Below, piece by piece: positions 6,689-13,256 of a stretch of DNA of 20,715 nucleotides. The position numbers were made by a program, and so were the translations under genes. The stretch comes from Thermodesulfobacteriota bacterium. GTDB taxonomy: Bacteria; Desulfobacterota; QYQD01. Numbering within the stretch: the first letter of the stretch is position 1; each line of letters begins with the position of its first letter. Location: the NCBI GenBank assembly GCA_030017815.1, contig JASEGX010000012.1, forward strand, positions 1 to 20,715. The letters are read 5' to 3'. The notes under the pieces were generated by a model, which worked only from the letters and a program-made list of their open reading frames with translations, did no database searches and was not told the DNA's origin.

Positions 6689-6763
6689 TGGTCAATAGTC
6701 ATTTGTCACTGGTAAAAGTGATCAATCTTCCCCGCTTAACCAATGACCGATGACTAATGACCA
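6689..6763. repeat. Inverted heptamer-repeat element in the cbiM leader
   Basis: A 25-bp arm at 6689-6713 pairs with 6739-6763 at 21 of 25 positions around a 25-base loop. Each arm is built from 7-bp units: GTCAATA, GTCATTT, GTCACTG on the left, and CAATGAC, CGATGAC, TAATGAC, CAGTGAC on the right. The pattern is like the heptanucleotide short tandem repeats described in cyanobacteria. The rest of 6502-6846 holds the promoter and a TCATCGATGA palindrome (6527-6536), and no gene is seen there. Confidence 0.65.
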
Positions 6764-6846
6764 GTGACGTTGCCTATAAATATGCCGTAAGATGCAAATG
6801 CATAAAGCTGATCTGGCGAAGGTAGAATTCTAGGGAGGAACCAATT

Positions 6847-7881
6847 ATGCACATGGCCGATGCCTTATTATCTCCAGCCGTGGGTGCGACCTTTTGGGCC
6901 GCCAGCGGAGGGGCCATTATTTACGCAAGCAAAAAAGTGCGGCTGGAAATTGATGAGAAGAAAATCCCGCTTATGGGCGTTCTGGGGGCCTTTATTTTTG
7001 CCGCCCAGATGATAAACTTCACGATCCCCGGTACCGGTTCCAGCGGACATCTGGGCGGGGGCATGATCCTGGCCATTCTTTTAGGCCCGTACGCGGCGTT
7101 TCTTACCATAGCTTCGGTATTGATTATCCAGGCCCTGTTTTTTGCCGACGGCGGCCTCATGGCCCTGGGGTGCAACATCTTTAATATGGGCGTCTTCCCC
7201 TGTTTCGTGGCCTATCCCCTGATTTATAAGAATATCGTGCGGGACAACCCCACCGCCGGAAAAATCACAGCAGCCTCGGTCATCTCATCGGTCCTGGCCC
7301 TTCAGATGGGCGCCTTTTTTGTGGTCTTACAAACTCAGCTTTCCGGCAGGTCCGAATTGCCCCTTACGTCGTTTGTCCTGGCCATGCAGCCCATTCATTT
7401 GGCCATCGGCGTAGTCGAGGGATTCATAACGGCCGGTATAGTAAATTTTGTAAGACAGACGCGGCCGGAGATATTGGAGGGGGCGGCGAAATCAAGACCG
7501 CTAAGCGGGCTTCCCATACGAAATATCCTGGCTTCCCTGGCGATTCTGGCCTTATTGACTGGGGGCATACTTTCCTGGTTTGCCTCCAGTTTTCCGGACG
7601 GCCTGGAATGGTCCATAGAAAAGGTCTATGGAAAGGCGGAACTGCCTGAATCTGTCCATAGCATTGGCCGCATCCTGGGTGGTTTCCAGGAAAAGTCCGC
7701 CTTTCTCCCTGATTATGGTTTTAAGAAACCATCTTCGCAGGAAAATGCGATACCCGAAACTGATAATCCGGAACCCTGGCCCGCGGTCAGCGCCGGCACC
7801 TCCGTATCCGGTGTGGTGGGAGCGGCGCTCACGGCCGGCCTGGCCCTGCTCATCGGCTTTGCCCTCAGAAAAAAGAGATAG
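6847..7881 (+). CDS. cbiM: Nickel/cobalt ECF transporter substrate-binding subunit, CbiM with fused PDGLE domain
   Basis: This 344-residue integral membrane protein is the substrate-capture component of an energy-coupling-factor importer for Ni2+ or Co2+. The N-terminus MHMADALLSP is the diagnostic CbiM/NikM metal-binding start, in which His2 and the free N-terminus coordinate the metal. It is followed by several hydrophobic helices and the conserved SGHLGGGMILAILLGPYAAF and LMALGCNIFNMG regions (about residues 60-115). After about residue 220 comes an extra helix and the PDGLEWSIEKVYGKAELP motif (a PDGLE domain), which replaces a separate CbiN/NikN subunit. A last membrane helix lies at the C-terminus. 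GGGAGG eight bases upstream fixes the start. It is the first gene of the cbiM-cbiQ-cbiO set. Confidence 0.94.
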   Translation: MHMADALLSPAVGATFWAASGGAIIYASKKVRLEIDEKKIPLMGVLGAFIFAAQMINFTIPGTGSSGHLGGGMILAILLGPYAAFLTIASVLIIQALFFADGGLMALGCNIFNMGVFPCFVAYPLIYKNIVRDNPTAGKITAASVISSVLALQMGAFFVVLQTQLSGRSELPLTSFVLAMQPIHLAIGVVEGFITAGIVNFVRQTRPEILEGAAKSRPLSGLPIRNILASLAILALLTGGILSWFASSFPDGLEWSIEKVYGKAELPESVHSIGRILGGFQEKSAFLPDYGFKKPSSQENAIPETDNPEPWPAVSAGTSVSGVVGAALTAGLALLIGFALRKKR

Positions 7882-7929
7882 ATAGGAGCCTTAAGGGATT
7901 CGGCCCCAAGGCCTGTTTCCTGAATCGAC

Positions 7930-8748
7930 GTGGCCTCTTTTGATAGCGCATACTTTGATATTAAATACCTCGACACTCTGTCTTACCAGGATACCGCTAT
8001 CCATCGGCTTGACCCCCGCGTCAAGCTGCTGACTACAGCGTTTTTTATACTGACCGTGGTTTCTTTCTCCAAGTATGAACTAACGGGCCTGGCCCCTCTT
8101 TTTGTTTTTCCGGTTATCCTCATATCCCGGGCCGGTCTGCCCGTGGGGCTATTGCTTAAAAAGATAGTGGCTGTCTCTCCGTTTGCCGTTATGGTGGGGG
8201 CATTTAATCCCCTGTTCGATCAACATGTCATGGCTCACCTGGGCGGTGTGCCTATCAGTGGGGGTTGGATTTCCTTCGCCTCTATCCTGATCCGATTTAT
8301 GTTAACGGTTTCCGCCGCGTTAATCCTCATAGCCACAACCTCTTTTCCGGGTATCTGCCTGGCCCTGGAAAGGCTAAAGGTACCAAGGGCGCTGATCGTA
8401 CAGCTTTATTTCCTCTACTATTTCATATTCGTCCTCATGGATGAGGCCTTACGTATGGTACGGGCCAGGAATATGCGGGCCTTTGACGGTCGGGGAACCG
8501 GATTAAGGGCCTATGTACATCTCCTGGGTGCCCTATTTCTAAGGGCCGTGGACAGGGCGGAGCGCGTCCATCAGGCCATGTTCAGCCGTGCCTTTAACGG
8601 TCATTTTTATGCGGCAAGGCGCAGCGGCATCACCTGTCAGGATGGCATCTTTTTCCTGGCCTGGGCGGCCTTTTTTGTCCTGTGCCGGTGGTACAATATA
8701 AGCGAGATCATCGGCCAGGCGGCATTAAGGGTCATGCACATGATTTAG
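7930..8748 (+). CDS. cbiQ: ECF transporter transmembrane subunit CbiQ
   Basis: This 272-residue membrane protein of the CbiQ/EcfT family transmits ATP-driven movement to CbiM. Visible features are the N-terminal HRLDPRVKLL motif, several hydrophobic helices, and the two cytoplasmic coupling motifs: ALRMVRARNMRAFDGRG (about residues 172-188, an ARG-type motif) and ERVHQAMFSRAFNGHF (about 211-226). The start is GTG at 7930. An in-frame TGA nine bases upstream excludes anything earlier, and there is no good ribosome site. The 48-base gap after cbiM contains a short GGCC-CCAA-GGCC hairpin. It shares a transcript with cbiM. Confidence 0.92.
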   Translation: MASFDSAYFDIKYLDTLSYQDTAIHRLDPRVKLLTTAFFILTVVSFSKYELTGLAPLFVFPVILISRAGLPVGLLLKKIVAVSPFAVMVGAFNPLFDQHVMAHLGGVPISGGWISFASILIRFMLTVSAALILIATTSFPGICLALERLKVPRALIVQLYFLYYFIFVLMDEALRMVRARNMRAFDGRGTGLRAYVHLLGALFLRAVDRAERVHQAMFSRAFNGHFYAARRSGITCQDGIFFLAWAAFFVLCRWYNISEIIGQAALRVMHMI

Positions 8749-8808
8749 AATAGCGTAATACTTTAGCTGTTTGAAAAGAGCTAGTCGTTCCAGAAAACAG
8801 CGTCTTTA

Positions 8809-8885
8809 AAATCCCCCTTAATCCCCCTTTTTCAAAGGGGAAAACGTATTCCCCCCTTTTCGGAAAGGGGGGCGAGGGGGGATTT
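8809..8885. repeat. Branched C-rich/G-rich palindromic repeat between cbiQ and cbiO
   Basis: An outer stem AAATCCCCC / GGGGGATTT (8809-8817 with 8877-8885) encloses two hairpins: CCCCTTT/AAAGGGG (8824-8830, 8834-8840, loop 3) and a perfect 9-bp CCCCCCTTT/AAAGGGGGG (8851-8859, 8864-8872) with a TCGG loop. It has the form of a REP/BIME-like intergenic element. It lies inside the predicted transporter operon and could reduce or stabilise the upstream transcript. No coding sequence is credible in 8749-9019. Confidence 0.75.
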
Positions 8886-8956
8886 GGTCCTGGGTTTTGC
8901 GGCATTTTAAAAATACTAAAGTGATACAAAATAGCGAACTTTGCGCTTTCGGGAAT

Positions 8957-9012
8957 CAGAAGACAGAAGTCAGGAGTCAGAATACTGATAGCTGATAGCT
9001 GATAGCTGATAG
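8957..9012. repeat. Eight in-phase heptamers ending eight bases before the cbiO start
   Basis: The 56-bp tract divides exactly into eight 7-mers: CAGAAGA, CAGAAGT, CAGGAGT, CAGAATA, then CTGATAG four times. The last four units (8985-9012) are identical, which suggests recent copy-number change. The tract takes the place where the cbiO ribosome site should be. Confidence 0.85.
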
Positions 9013-9019
9013 CACAATT

Positions 9020-9832
9020 ATGAGTCACCATTTCATTGAGTTTACAGATGTCGGGTACATCTATCCCGATGGTACACGGGCGCTCTCCGGTATCTCATTT
9101 ACCGTCCTGCATGGTGAATCCGTGGGCCTGGTGGGGGCCAATGGCGCGGGCAAATCGACCCTGCTCCTCCAGATAAACGGGTATCTTTTCCCGACCGAGG
9201 GGACGGTGAATGTCGGTAATGTCATTGTCTCCAGGGATACCGTAAACGATGTCCGGCGCAGGGTAGGCGTGGTCTTTCAAAATCCGGATGACCAGCTCTT
9301 TATGCCCAGGGTTTATGATGACGTGGCCTTTGGCCCCTTTAACCTGGGGTGGGACAGCAAGAAGGTAGAGGAAAAGACGCTGGAGGCATTGCAAATAGTA
9401 GGCTGTCTGGATTTGAAACACCGGCCGCCGCACAGGCTGTCTATAGGCCAAAAGCGGGCGGTCTCTATTGCTACCGTACTATCCATGGAACCGGACATCC
9501 TGGTCATGGACGAGCCCTCTTCCAATCTTGATCCCAGGGCCAGGCGGCAGCTCATAAACCTGCTTCGCACCTTTAAGCACACCAGGGTTATCGCCTCTCA
9601 CGATCTCGATCTCATACTGGATACCTGTGAGCGTACCATCGTCTTGCACGCCGGCCGCATAGCGGCAGACGGGCCCACGCCGGACATCTTGCGGGATGAC
9701 GCACTCCTTGCGGCAAATAACCTGGAGAGACCTCTTTCGCTAGAGGGCAGGGCAGAAGAGTTATCCAACCTGGCGGAGGCGAAGGAGATTCGTCCCTCCG
9801 ACTTCCATAGACGAGCCGGCCATAACCACTAA
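9020..9832 (+). CDS. cbiO: ECF transporter ATPase CbiO
   Basis: This 270-residue ABC ATPase powers Ni/Co uptake with CbiM and CbiQ. All motifs are visible: Walker A GANGAGKST (39-47), Q-loop FQNPDDQLF (86-94, the ECF-type NPDDQ), signature LSIGQ (140-144), Walker B LVMDEP (161-166), and H-loop His194 in ASHDLD. The signature has Ile in place of the usual first Gly, as is common in CbiO proteins. The last 23 codons run into the 3' end of the convergent pyk gene, and the tail they encode is not conserved in the family. The start is not supported by any Shine-Dalgarno sequence. A heptamer repeat lies directly upstream, so expression may rely on read-through from cbiQ. Confidence 0.94.
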   Translation: MSHHFIEFTDVGYIYPDGTRALSGISFTVLHGESVGLVGANGAGKSTLLLQINGYLFPTEGTVNVGNVIVSRDTVNDVRRRVGVVFQNPDDQLFMPRVYDDVAFGPFNLGWDSKKVEEKTLEALQIVGCLDLKHRPPHRLSIGQKRAVSIATVLSMEPDILVMDEPSSNLDPRARRQLINLLRTFKHTRVIASHDLDLILDTCERTIVLHAGRIAADGPTPDILRDDALLAANNLERPLSLEGRAEELSNLAEAKEIRPSDFHRRAGHNH

Positions 9833-11170
9833 GTGGTCACCCTTGTTGATCAACCCTTCGACTAAGAGTTTGTTTTCCATTTCTCGAATGGCCTCCTGGG
9901 TATCGCGGGCGAAATCCATCCGGATAGGAATGGTTCCCCAGTAAAGAGAAACCCGCCGGCACGTCTCTTCGCGCGGAGTGAAGGCTATAATCGGGCATTC
10001 GGGCCTGTATTTGGAGATAAGGCGGGCCGTAAAGCCCGTCTCGGTGAAGGCGATGATAAACTTAGCGCCGATTTCCCTGGAGCTGTGATAAGCGGCGTGG
10101 CATATCGCCTGGGCAAAGGAAATGACCGTATCTGCTGGGACATCGCGGTGTCCTAAACGAAAGTACGGCGTTTTTTCAGCCTCCTCAATGATGCGGGCCA
10201 TCATCTCCACGGCCTGGACCGGATACTTCCCGAAGGCGGTTTCCCCGGAGAGCATGACGGCGTCGCTTCCGTCAAAAATAGCGTTAGCCACATCCGATGC
10301 CTCGGCACGGGTCGGTGTGGGGTGCACCATCATGGAATCAAGCATCTGGGTGGCCGTTATGGCCGGTACACCCTGATGGTGACACTTTTCGATGATACGC
10401 TTCTGAAGGGCAGGGACTTTGGCCGGCGAGATTTCCACCCCCAGATCGCCACGGGCCACCATGATGCCATCCGCCAGGGCTATTATGGCATCGAGCTTTT
10501 CCACGGCCTCCGGCTTTTCCAGCTTGGCTATAACCGGAACCCGTTTGTCGCCTATCACTTCCTTTATTTCAATTATATCCCGTGGATCACGGACAAAGGA
10601 AAGGGCTATATAATCCACCCCATTTTCCAATCCAAAGCGCAGGTCTTCTCTATCCTTAGCCGTAAGCGCCGGCTCCGAGATACGTACTCCGGGGAGGTTG
10701 ATCCCCTTGCGATCGTAAAGCACGCCGCCGTTTACTACCTCGCAGGTTACGTCTTCCGTATCTGTTTCCAGGACACGGAGTTTGATTAAGCCATCGTCAA
10801 TGAGGATAAAGTCGCCGGGATGAACATCCCGGGCCAACTTGCTATAAGAAGTAGAAACACCGGTCTCGTCCCCCGGTCTGGGCCTTGTGGATATGATAAA
10901 ACGTCCGCCCGGTACGAGGTTTGCCGGGCCATGGGCAAAAGTCCCGATGCGTATTTTGGGCCCCTGGAGATCCTGCAATATGGCAATGGGCCTCCTTAAT
11001 CCGGCCGAGACCCGCCGAATAAGCGTAATGTTTCTTAAATGGTCATCATGGGTGCCGTGCGAAAAATTGAGCCGGGCGACGTCCATACCGGCCTGAGCCA
11101 GTTGAGAAATGACCTCCTCGGATTGCGAGGCCGGGCCGATGGTGCAGATGATCTTTGCCTTGCGTTTCAT
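9761..11170 (-). CDS. pyk: Pyruvate kinase
   Basis: This 469-residue cytoplasmic enzyme converts phosphoenolpyruvate and ADP to pyruvate and ATP. Signatures visible in order are IICTIGPAS, DVARLNFSHG, ILQDLQGPKIRIG, VIAKLEKPEAVEKLD (catalytic Lys region), GDLGVEI, PAITATQMLDSM, PTRAEASDVANAIFDGSDAV and MLSGETAFGKYP. The C-terminal allosteric-type domain ends in GGTNLLRL. The ATG at 11170 is chosen because pyruvate kinases begin with M-K/R-x-T/A-K-I-x-CTIGP. ATG 11179 and TTG 11206 are in frame upstream but lie within the predicted -10 and -35 boxes. The 3' end overlaps cbiO tail to tail by 72 bases. The gene is divergent from the NifU-like gene. Confidence 0.95.
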   Translation of the reverse strand: MKRKAKIICTIGPASQSEEVISQLAQAGMDVARLNFSHGTHDDHLRNITLIRRVSAGLRRPIAILQDLQGPKIRIGTFAHGPANLVPGGRFIISTRPRPGDETGVSTSYSKLARDVHPGDFILIDDGLIKLRVLETDTEDVTCEVVNGGVLYDRKGINLPGVRISEPALTAKDREDLRFGLENGVDYIALSFVRDPRDIIEIKEVIGDKRVPVIAKLEKPEAVEKLDAIIALADGIMVARGDLGVEISPAKVPALQKRIIEKCHHQGVPAITATQMLDSMMVHPTPTRAEASDVANAIFDGSDAVMLSGETAFGKYPVQAVEMMARIIEEAEKTPYFRLGHRDVPADTVISFAQAICHAAYHSSREIGAKFIIAFTETGFTARLISKYRPECPIIAFTPREETCRRVSLYWGTIPIRMDFARDTQEAIREMENKLLVEGLINKGDHLVVMAGSSMEVGGTNLLRLRQVG

Positions 11171-11177
11171 ATCGGCC

Positions 11178-11206
11178 ATGATAGACCACACTATGCTAAA
11201 AGTCAA
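11178..11206 (-). promoter_or_regulatory. Promoter of pyk, placed for leaderless transcription
   Basis: Minus-strand TTGACT (11206-11201), 17 bases, then TATCAT (11183-11178) is a near-consensus sigma-70 promoter. Counting six bases past the -10 box puts transcription start at 11171, one base before the preferred ATG (11170). No Shine-Dalgarno sequence precedes any candidate start. Confidence 0.5.
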
Positions 11207-11293
11207 AGAACGTTTTAGGAATGTTTTTTATTGGCAATTTTGGGGGGGTGTGTTAGGTTTTAACCCTCTTATTTCTATCCGGAGGCTAATTAA

Positions 11294-11512
11294 ATGAAGG
11301 AACAAGTGCAAAGCGTATTGGACAAAATCAGGCCGGTTTTACAGAAAGACGGCGGCGATGTCGAATTGGTGGATGTCAAAGACGGGGTAGTTTCAGTCCG
11401 CCTCACCGGCGCCTGTAAGGGCTGTCCCATGTCTCAGATGACCCTTAAAAACGGTATTGAAAAATACCTCAGGAAAGAGATACCGGAAATAGTCAGCGTC
11501 GAGTCTGTTTAG
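11294..11512 (+). CDS. NifU C-terminal-type Fe-S cluster scaffold
   Basis: This 72-residue protein is a stand-alone NifU-C (Nfu-type) domain. It has the LQKDGGDVELVDV segment and the cluster-binding CKGC pair (C-X2-C) followed by PMSQMTLKNGIEKYL. Such domains assemble or carry 4Fe-4S clusters to target enzymes, probably as a dimer bridged by the two cysteines. GGAGG (11281-11285) lies eight bases before the ATG. Nothing else of an isc/suf/nif cluster is nearby. The stop is four bases from the stop of the convergent rlmH gene, with no room for a separate terminator. Confidence 0.92.
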   Translation: MKEQVQSVLDKIRPVLQKDGGDVELVDVKDGVVSVRLTGACKGCPMSQMTLKNGIEKYLRKEIPEIVSVESV

Positions 11513-11516
11513 CCGC

Positions 11517-11993
11517 TTATTTGTGGTACTTCTCACCAGCCTTTATCGTGTAAGCCCGATAAACTTGCTCGAAGAGTATAAGGCGGCACATCTCATGGGT
11601 AAGGGTAAGTTTGGAGAGTGAAAGGATAAAGTGGCACTCCTTGAGCAGGGTGGGTGAAAGTCCCAAAGGACCGCCGGTTATGAAAATAATCTCTTCCCGG
11701 CCCTGCCTTTCGAGGTCGGTCAAAAACCTGGCCAGATCGACGGACGAAAGCTGTTTCCCCGTGCTGTCAAGGGCTATGCGATAAGCAGCAGGGCTTATTT
11801 TAGTCAGGATATTTCTACTTTCAACCTCAATAACCTTATTTGTGTCCGTTTTAGGTCCAATCTTCTCGGCCTTCACAACCCTGACCTCAGTCGAAACGTA
11901 GCGTATCAGGCGATGCAGGTACTCATCTGTCCCCATCTGGATAAATCGCTCTTTTGTCTTGCCCATAAAAAAGAAGTTTAGCTTCGTGGCCAT
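11517..11993 (-). CDS. rlmH: 23S rRNA pseudouridine-1915 N3-methyltransferase RlmH
   Basis: This 158-residue SPOUT-class, knotted methyltransferase uses S-adenosylmethionine to methylate pseudouridine 1915 in helix 69 of 23S rRNA. The typical parts are present: an N-terminal FFMGKTKE strand, LDSTGKQLSS, the EIIFITGGPLGLS cofactor loop, and the C-terminal LSLSKLTLTHEMCRLILFEQ and YRAYTI motifs. The usual C-terminus ends in xYHK/H, and here it is GEKYHK. Length is normal (about 155). GGAGAGG on the minus strand lies about nine bases upstream of the ATG. Confidence 0.96.
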   Translation of the reverse strand: MATKLNFFFMGKTKERFIQMGTDEYLHRLIRYVSTEVRVVKAEKIGPKTDTNKVIEVESRNILTKISPAAYRIALDSTGKQLSSVDLARFLTDLERQGREEIIFITGGPLGLSPTLLKECHFILSLSKLTLTHEMCRLILFEQVYRAYTIKAGEKYHK

Positions 11994-12062
11994 GATCTAT
12001 TGCCTCTCCGCCGTCTATAAAATTCCCTTAACCTTCATTTTGGGAAAGAAGGGTATAGGAGG

Positions 12063-12090
12063 ATTCTAAAAGGGAACAGGGTATTGCCAA
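12063..12090 (-). promoter_or_regulatory. Possible sigma-70 promoter of rlmH
   Basis: Minus-strand TTGGCA (12090-12085), 16 bases, TAGAAT (12068-12063) precedes rlmH, with an expected leader of about 60 bases. Confidence 0.4.
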
Positions 12091-12228
12091 AGAGAAAAAT
12101 AATTCCACAAAAATGGAAAAAAAGTACCCTTATTAAGGGAAAAACATTTCTTAGGGCATAAGATCGATTGTCAAGTATATATGCTAACGTATTGTATTTA
12201 CACTATTTATTAACCAGAGATGATTATT

Positions 12229-12243
12229 TGGCATTGAATTTGC
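12229..12243 (+). promoter_or_regulatory. Sigma-54 (-24/-12) type promoter of a small secreted protein
   Basis: TGGCATTGAATTTGC matches the sigma-54 layout TGGCAYR-N4-TTGC: TGGCA at the -24 box, TTGC at the -12 box, and the GG and GC dinucleotides at the required 10-base separation. The expected start is near 12254, giving a leader of about 29 bases that contains the AAGGA ribosome site. A weaker sigma-70-like pair TTGTCA (12168-12173) and TATTGT (12190-12195) lies upstream as an alternative. Confidence 0.55.
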
Positions 12244-12282
12244 GTTCAATACATGCATCTCTCTGGTAAGGAACTAAGGATT

Positions 12283-12525
12283 ATGCGTAAAAGTTACATT
12301 TTTGTTATATTACTGGCCATATTCTCTATAGGGGCTACCCTATCATACACAGATGGCGAGGCACAGGGGCACTATTATAAGACCTATTCTCCATCTCAAG
12401 TCAAAAAGATGATGCGATATCACGGTACCTTGGCCGCTAAATTTGACGGACAGACCTGGTGGTTCCAGAAAAATGGGCGATGGATTCGTCTGGATACGGA
12501 CGATGCCAAGAGCAGATGTATCTAA
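12283..12525 (+). CDS. Small secreted or periplasmic protein, function unknown
   Basis: This 80-residue protein is not recognised. It starts with a clear signal peptide: basic MRKS, then the hydrophobic core YIFVILLAIFSIGATL, with likely cleavage near residues 22-28. The mature part of about 50 residues is basic and aromatic (HYYKTYSPSQVKKMMRYHG, then FDGQTWWFQKNGRWIRLD). The WWF and GRW stretches could suit binding to cell wall, sugar or membrane, but this is only a guess. The ATG at 12283 is preferred because AAGGA lies just upstream and the signal peptide starts there; an in-frame ATG at 12253 would add ten polar residues. The gene is preceded by a sigma-54-type promoter. Its 3' end overlaps nadE tail to tail by four bases. 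Confidence 0.75.
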   Translation: MRKSYIFVILLAIFSIGATLSYTDGEAQGHYYKTYSPSQVKKMMRYHGTLAAKFDGQTWWFQKNGRWIRLDTDDAKSRCI

Positions 12526-13256
12526 GCTTGCTTCCGGTAATAAATCGGGATAGGCGTACGCTTGTGCTCCGAGGCCGTCATCATAGCGTTAACTTTGTTT
12601 TTCACCTGCGAAGTAAGGTCAGATGTGGTTTTCTCCTCAAGTCCTTTTAGATAATTATCTATCTCCTCATAGGTCACGCCCATCTCCGACTCATCTGTTT
12701 GTCCGGCCCAGAGTCCGGCCGAAGGCGGTTTGTCGATAATGACCCGGGGCACCTTCAGACTGCGGGCCAATTCCCTCACTTCACGTTTCAAAAAATCTCC
12801 CAGGGGTAATATATCTACCCCGCCATCACCATACTTGGTAAAGTACCCGACGCTGATCTCGCTCTTATTACCGGTGCCGACCACCAGATAATGATTAAGG
12901 TTGGCAAAATAATAAAGCGTCATCATGCGCAGGCGTGGTTTAAGGTTGGCGTAAGCCAGTTGATTCCCTTCGGGCAACATGGCCTTAAGGCTATCAAAAA
13001 CGGGGCTGAGATTAACCGTTAGCGTTTTGACCTGAAAAGTGTCTGCCACCAGCCGGGCATGGGCAATATCCTCGTCCAGACTATGGCAGGGCATAATGAG
13101 GCCGAGGTTATCTTCACCCGTCGCCTCCTTACAGAGGGCAGCCACCACCGCTGAGTCAACCCCGCCGCTCAATCCAAAAACAGTGCCCCCTACCCCTGCC
13201 CTTCTGACCTGTTCCCTTATCCAGTTAGAAATAGCCGGGGCCTGATTCTGACTCAT
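12522..13256 (-). CDS. nadE: NAD synthetase, ammonia-dependent type
   Basis: This 244-residue enzyme makes NAD from nicotinate adenine dinucleotide with ATP and ammonia, the last step of NAD synthesis. The ATP-pyrophosphatase loop SGGVDS is at residues 30-35. Other signatures are GTGNKSEISVGYFTKYGDGG, ILPLGDFLKREVRELA, PPSAGLWAGQTDESEMG and a C-terminal HKRTPIP. There is no glutaminase domain, so free ammonia or a separate amidotransferase is needed. The ATG overlaps the mnmG stop in an ATGA, so the two are translationally coupled and share the mnmG promoter. Confidence 0.95.
   Translation of the reverse strand: MSQNQAPAISNWIREQVRRAGVGGTVFGLSGGVDSAVVAALCKEATGEDNLGLIMPCHSLDEDIAHARLVADTFQVKTLTVNLSPVFDSLKAMLPEGNQLAYANLKPRLRMMTLYYFANLNHYLVVGTGNKSEISVGYFTKYGDGGVDILPLGDFLKREVRELARSLKVPRVIIDKPPSAGLWAGQTDESEMGVTYEEIDNYLKGLEEKTTSDLTSQVKNKVNAMMTASEHKRTPIPIYYRKQA

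Noticed and set aside
6502..6846. Cobalamin or nickel-cobalt riboswitch in the cbiM leader
   Set aside because: No B12-box-like or NiCo-type conserved cores are visible; the structure there is a heptamer inverted repeat.
8957..9012. CRISPR-like array before cbiO
   Set aside because: The units are 7 bp and contiguous without spacers, so it is a simple tandem repeat.
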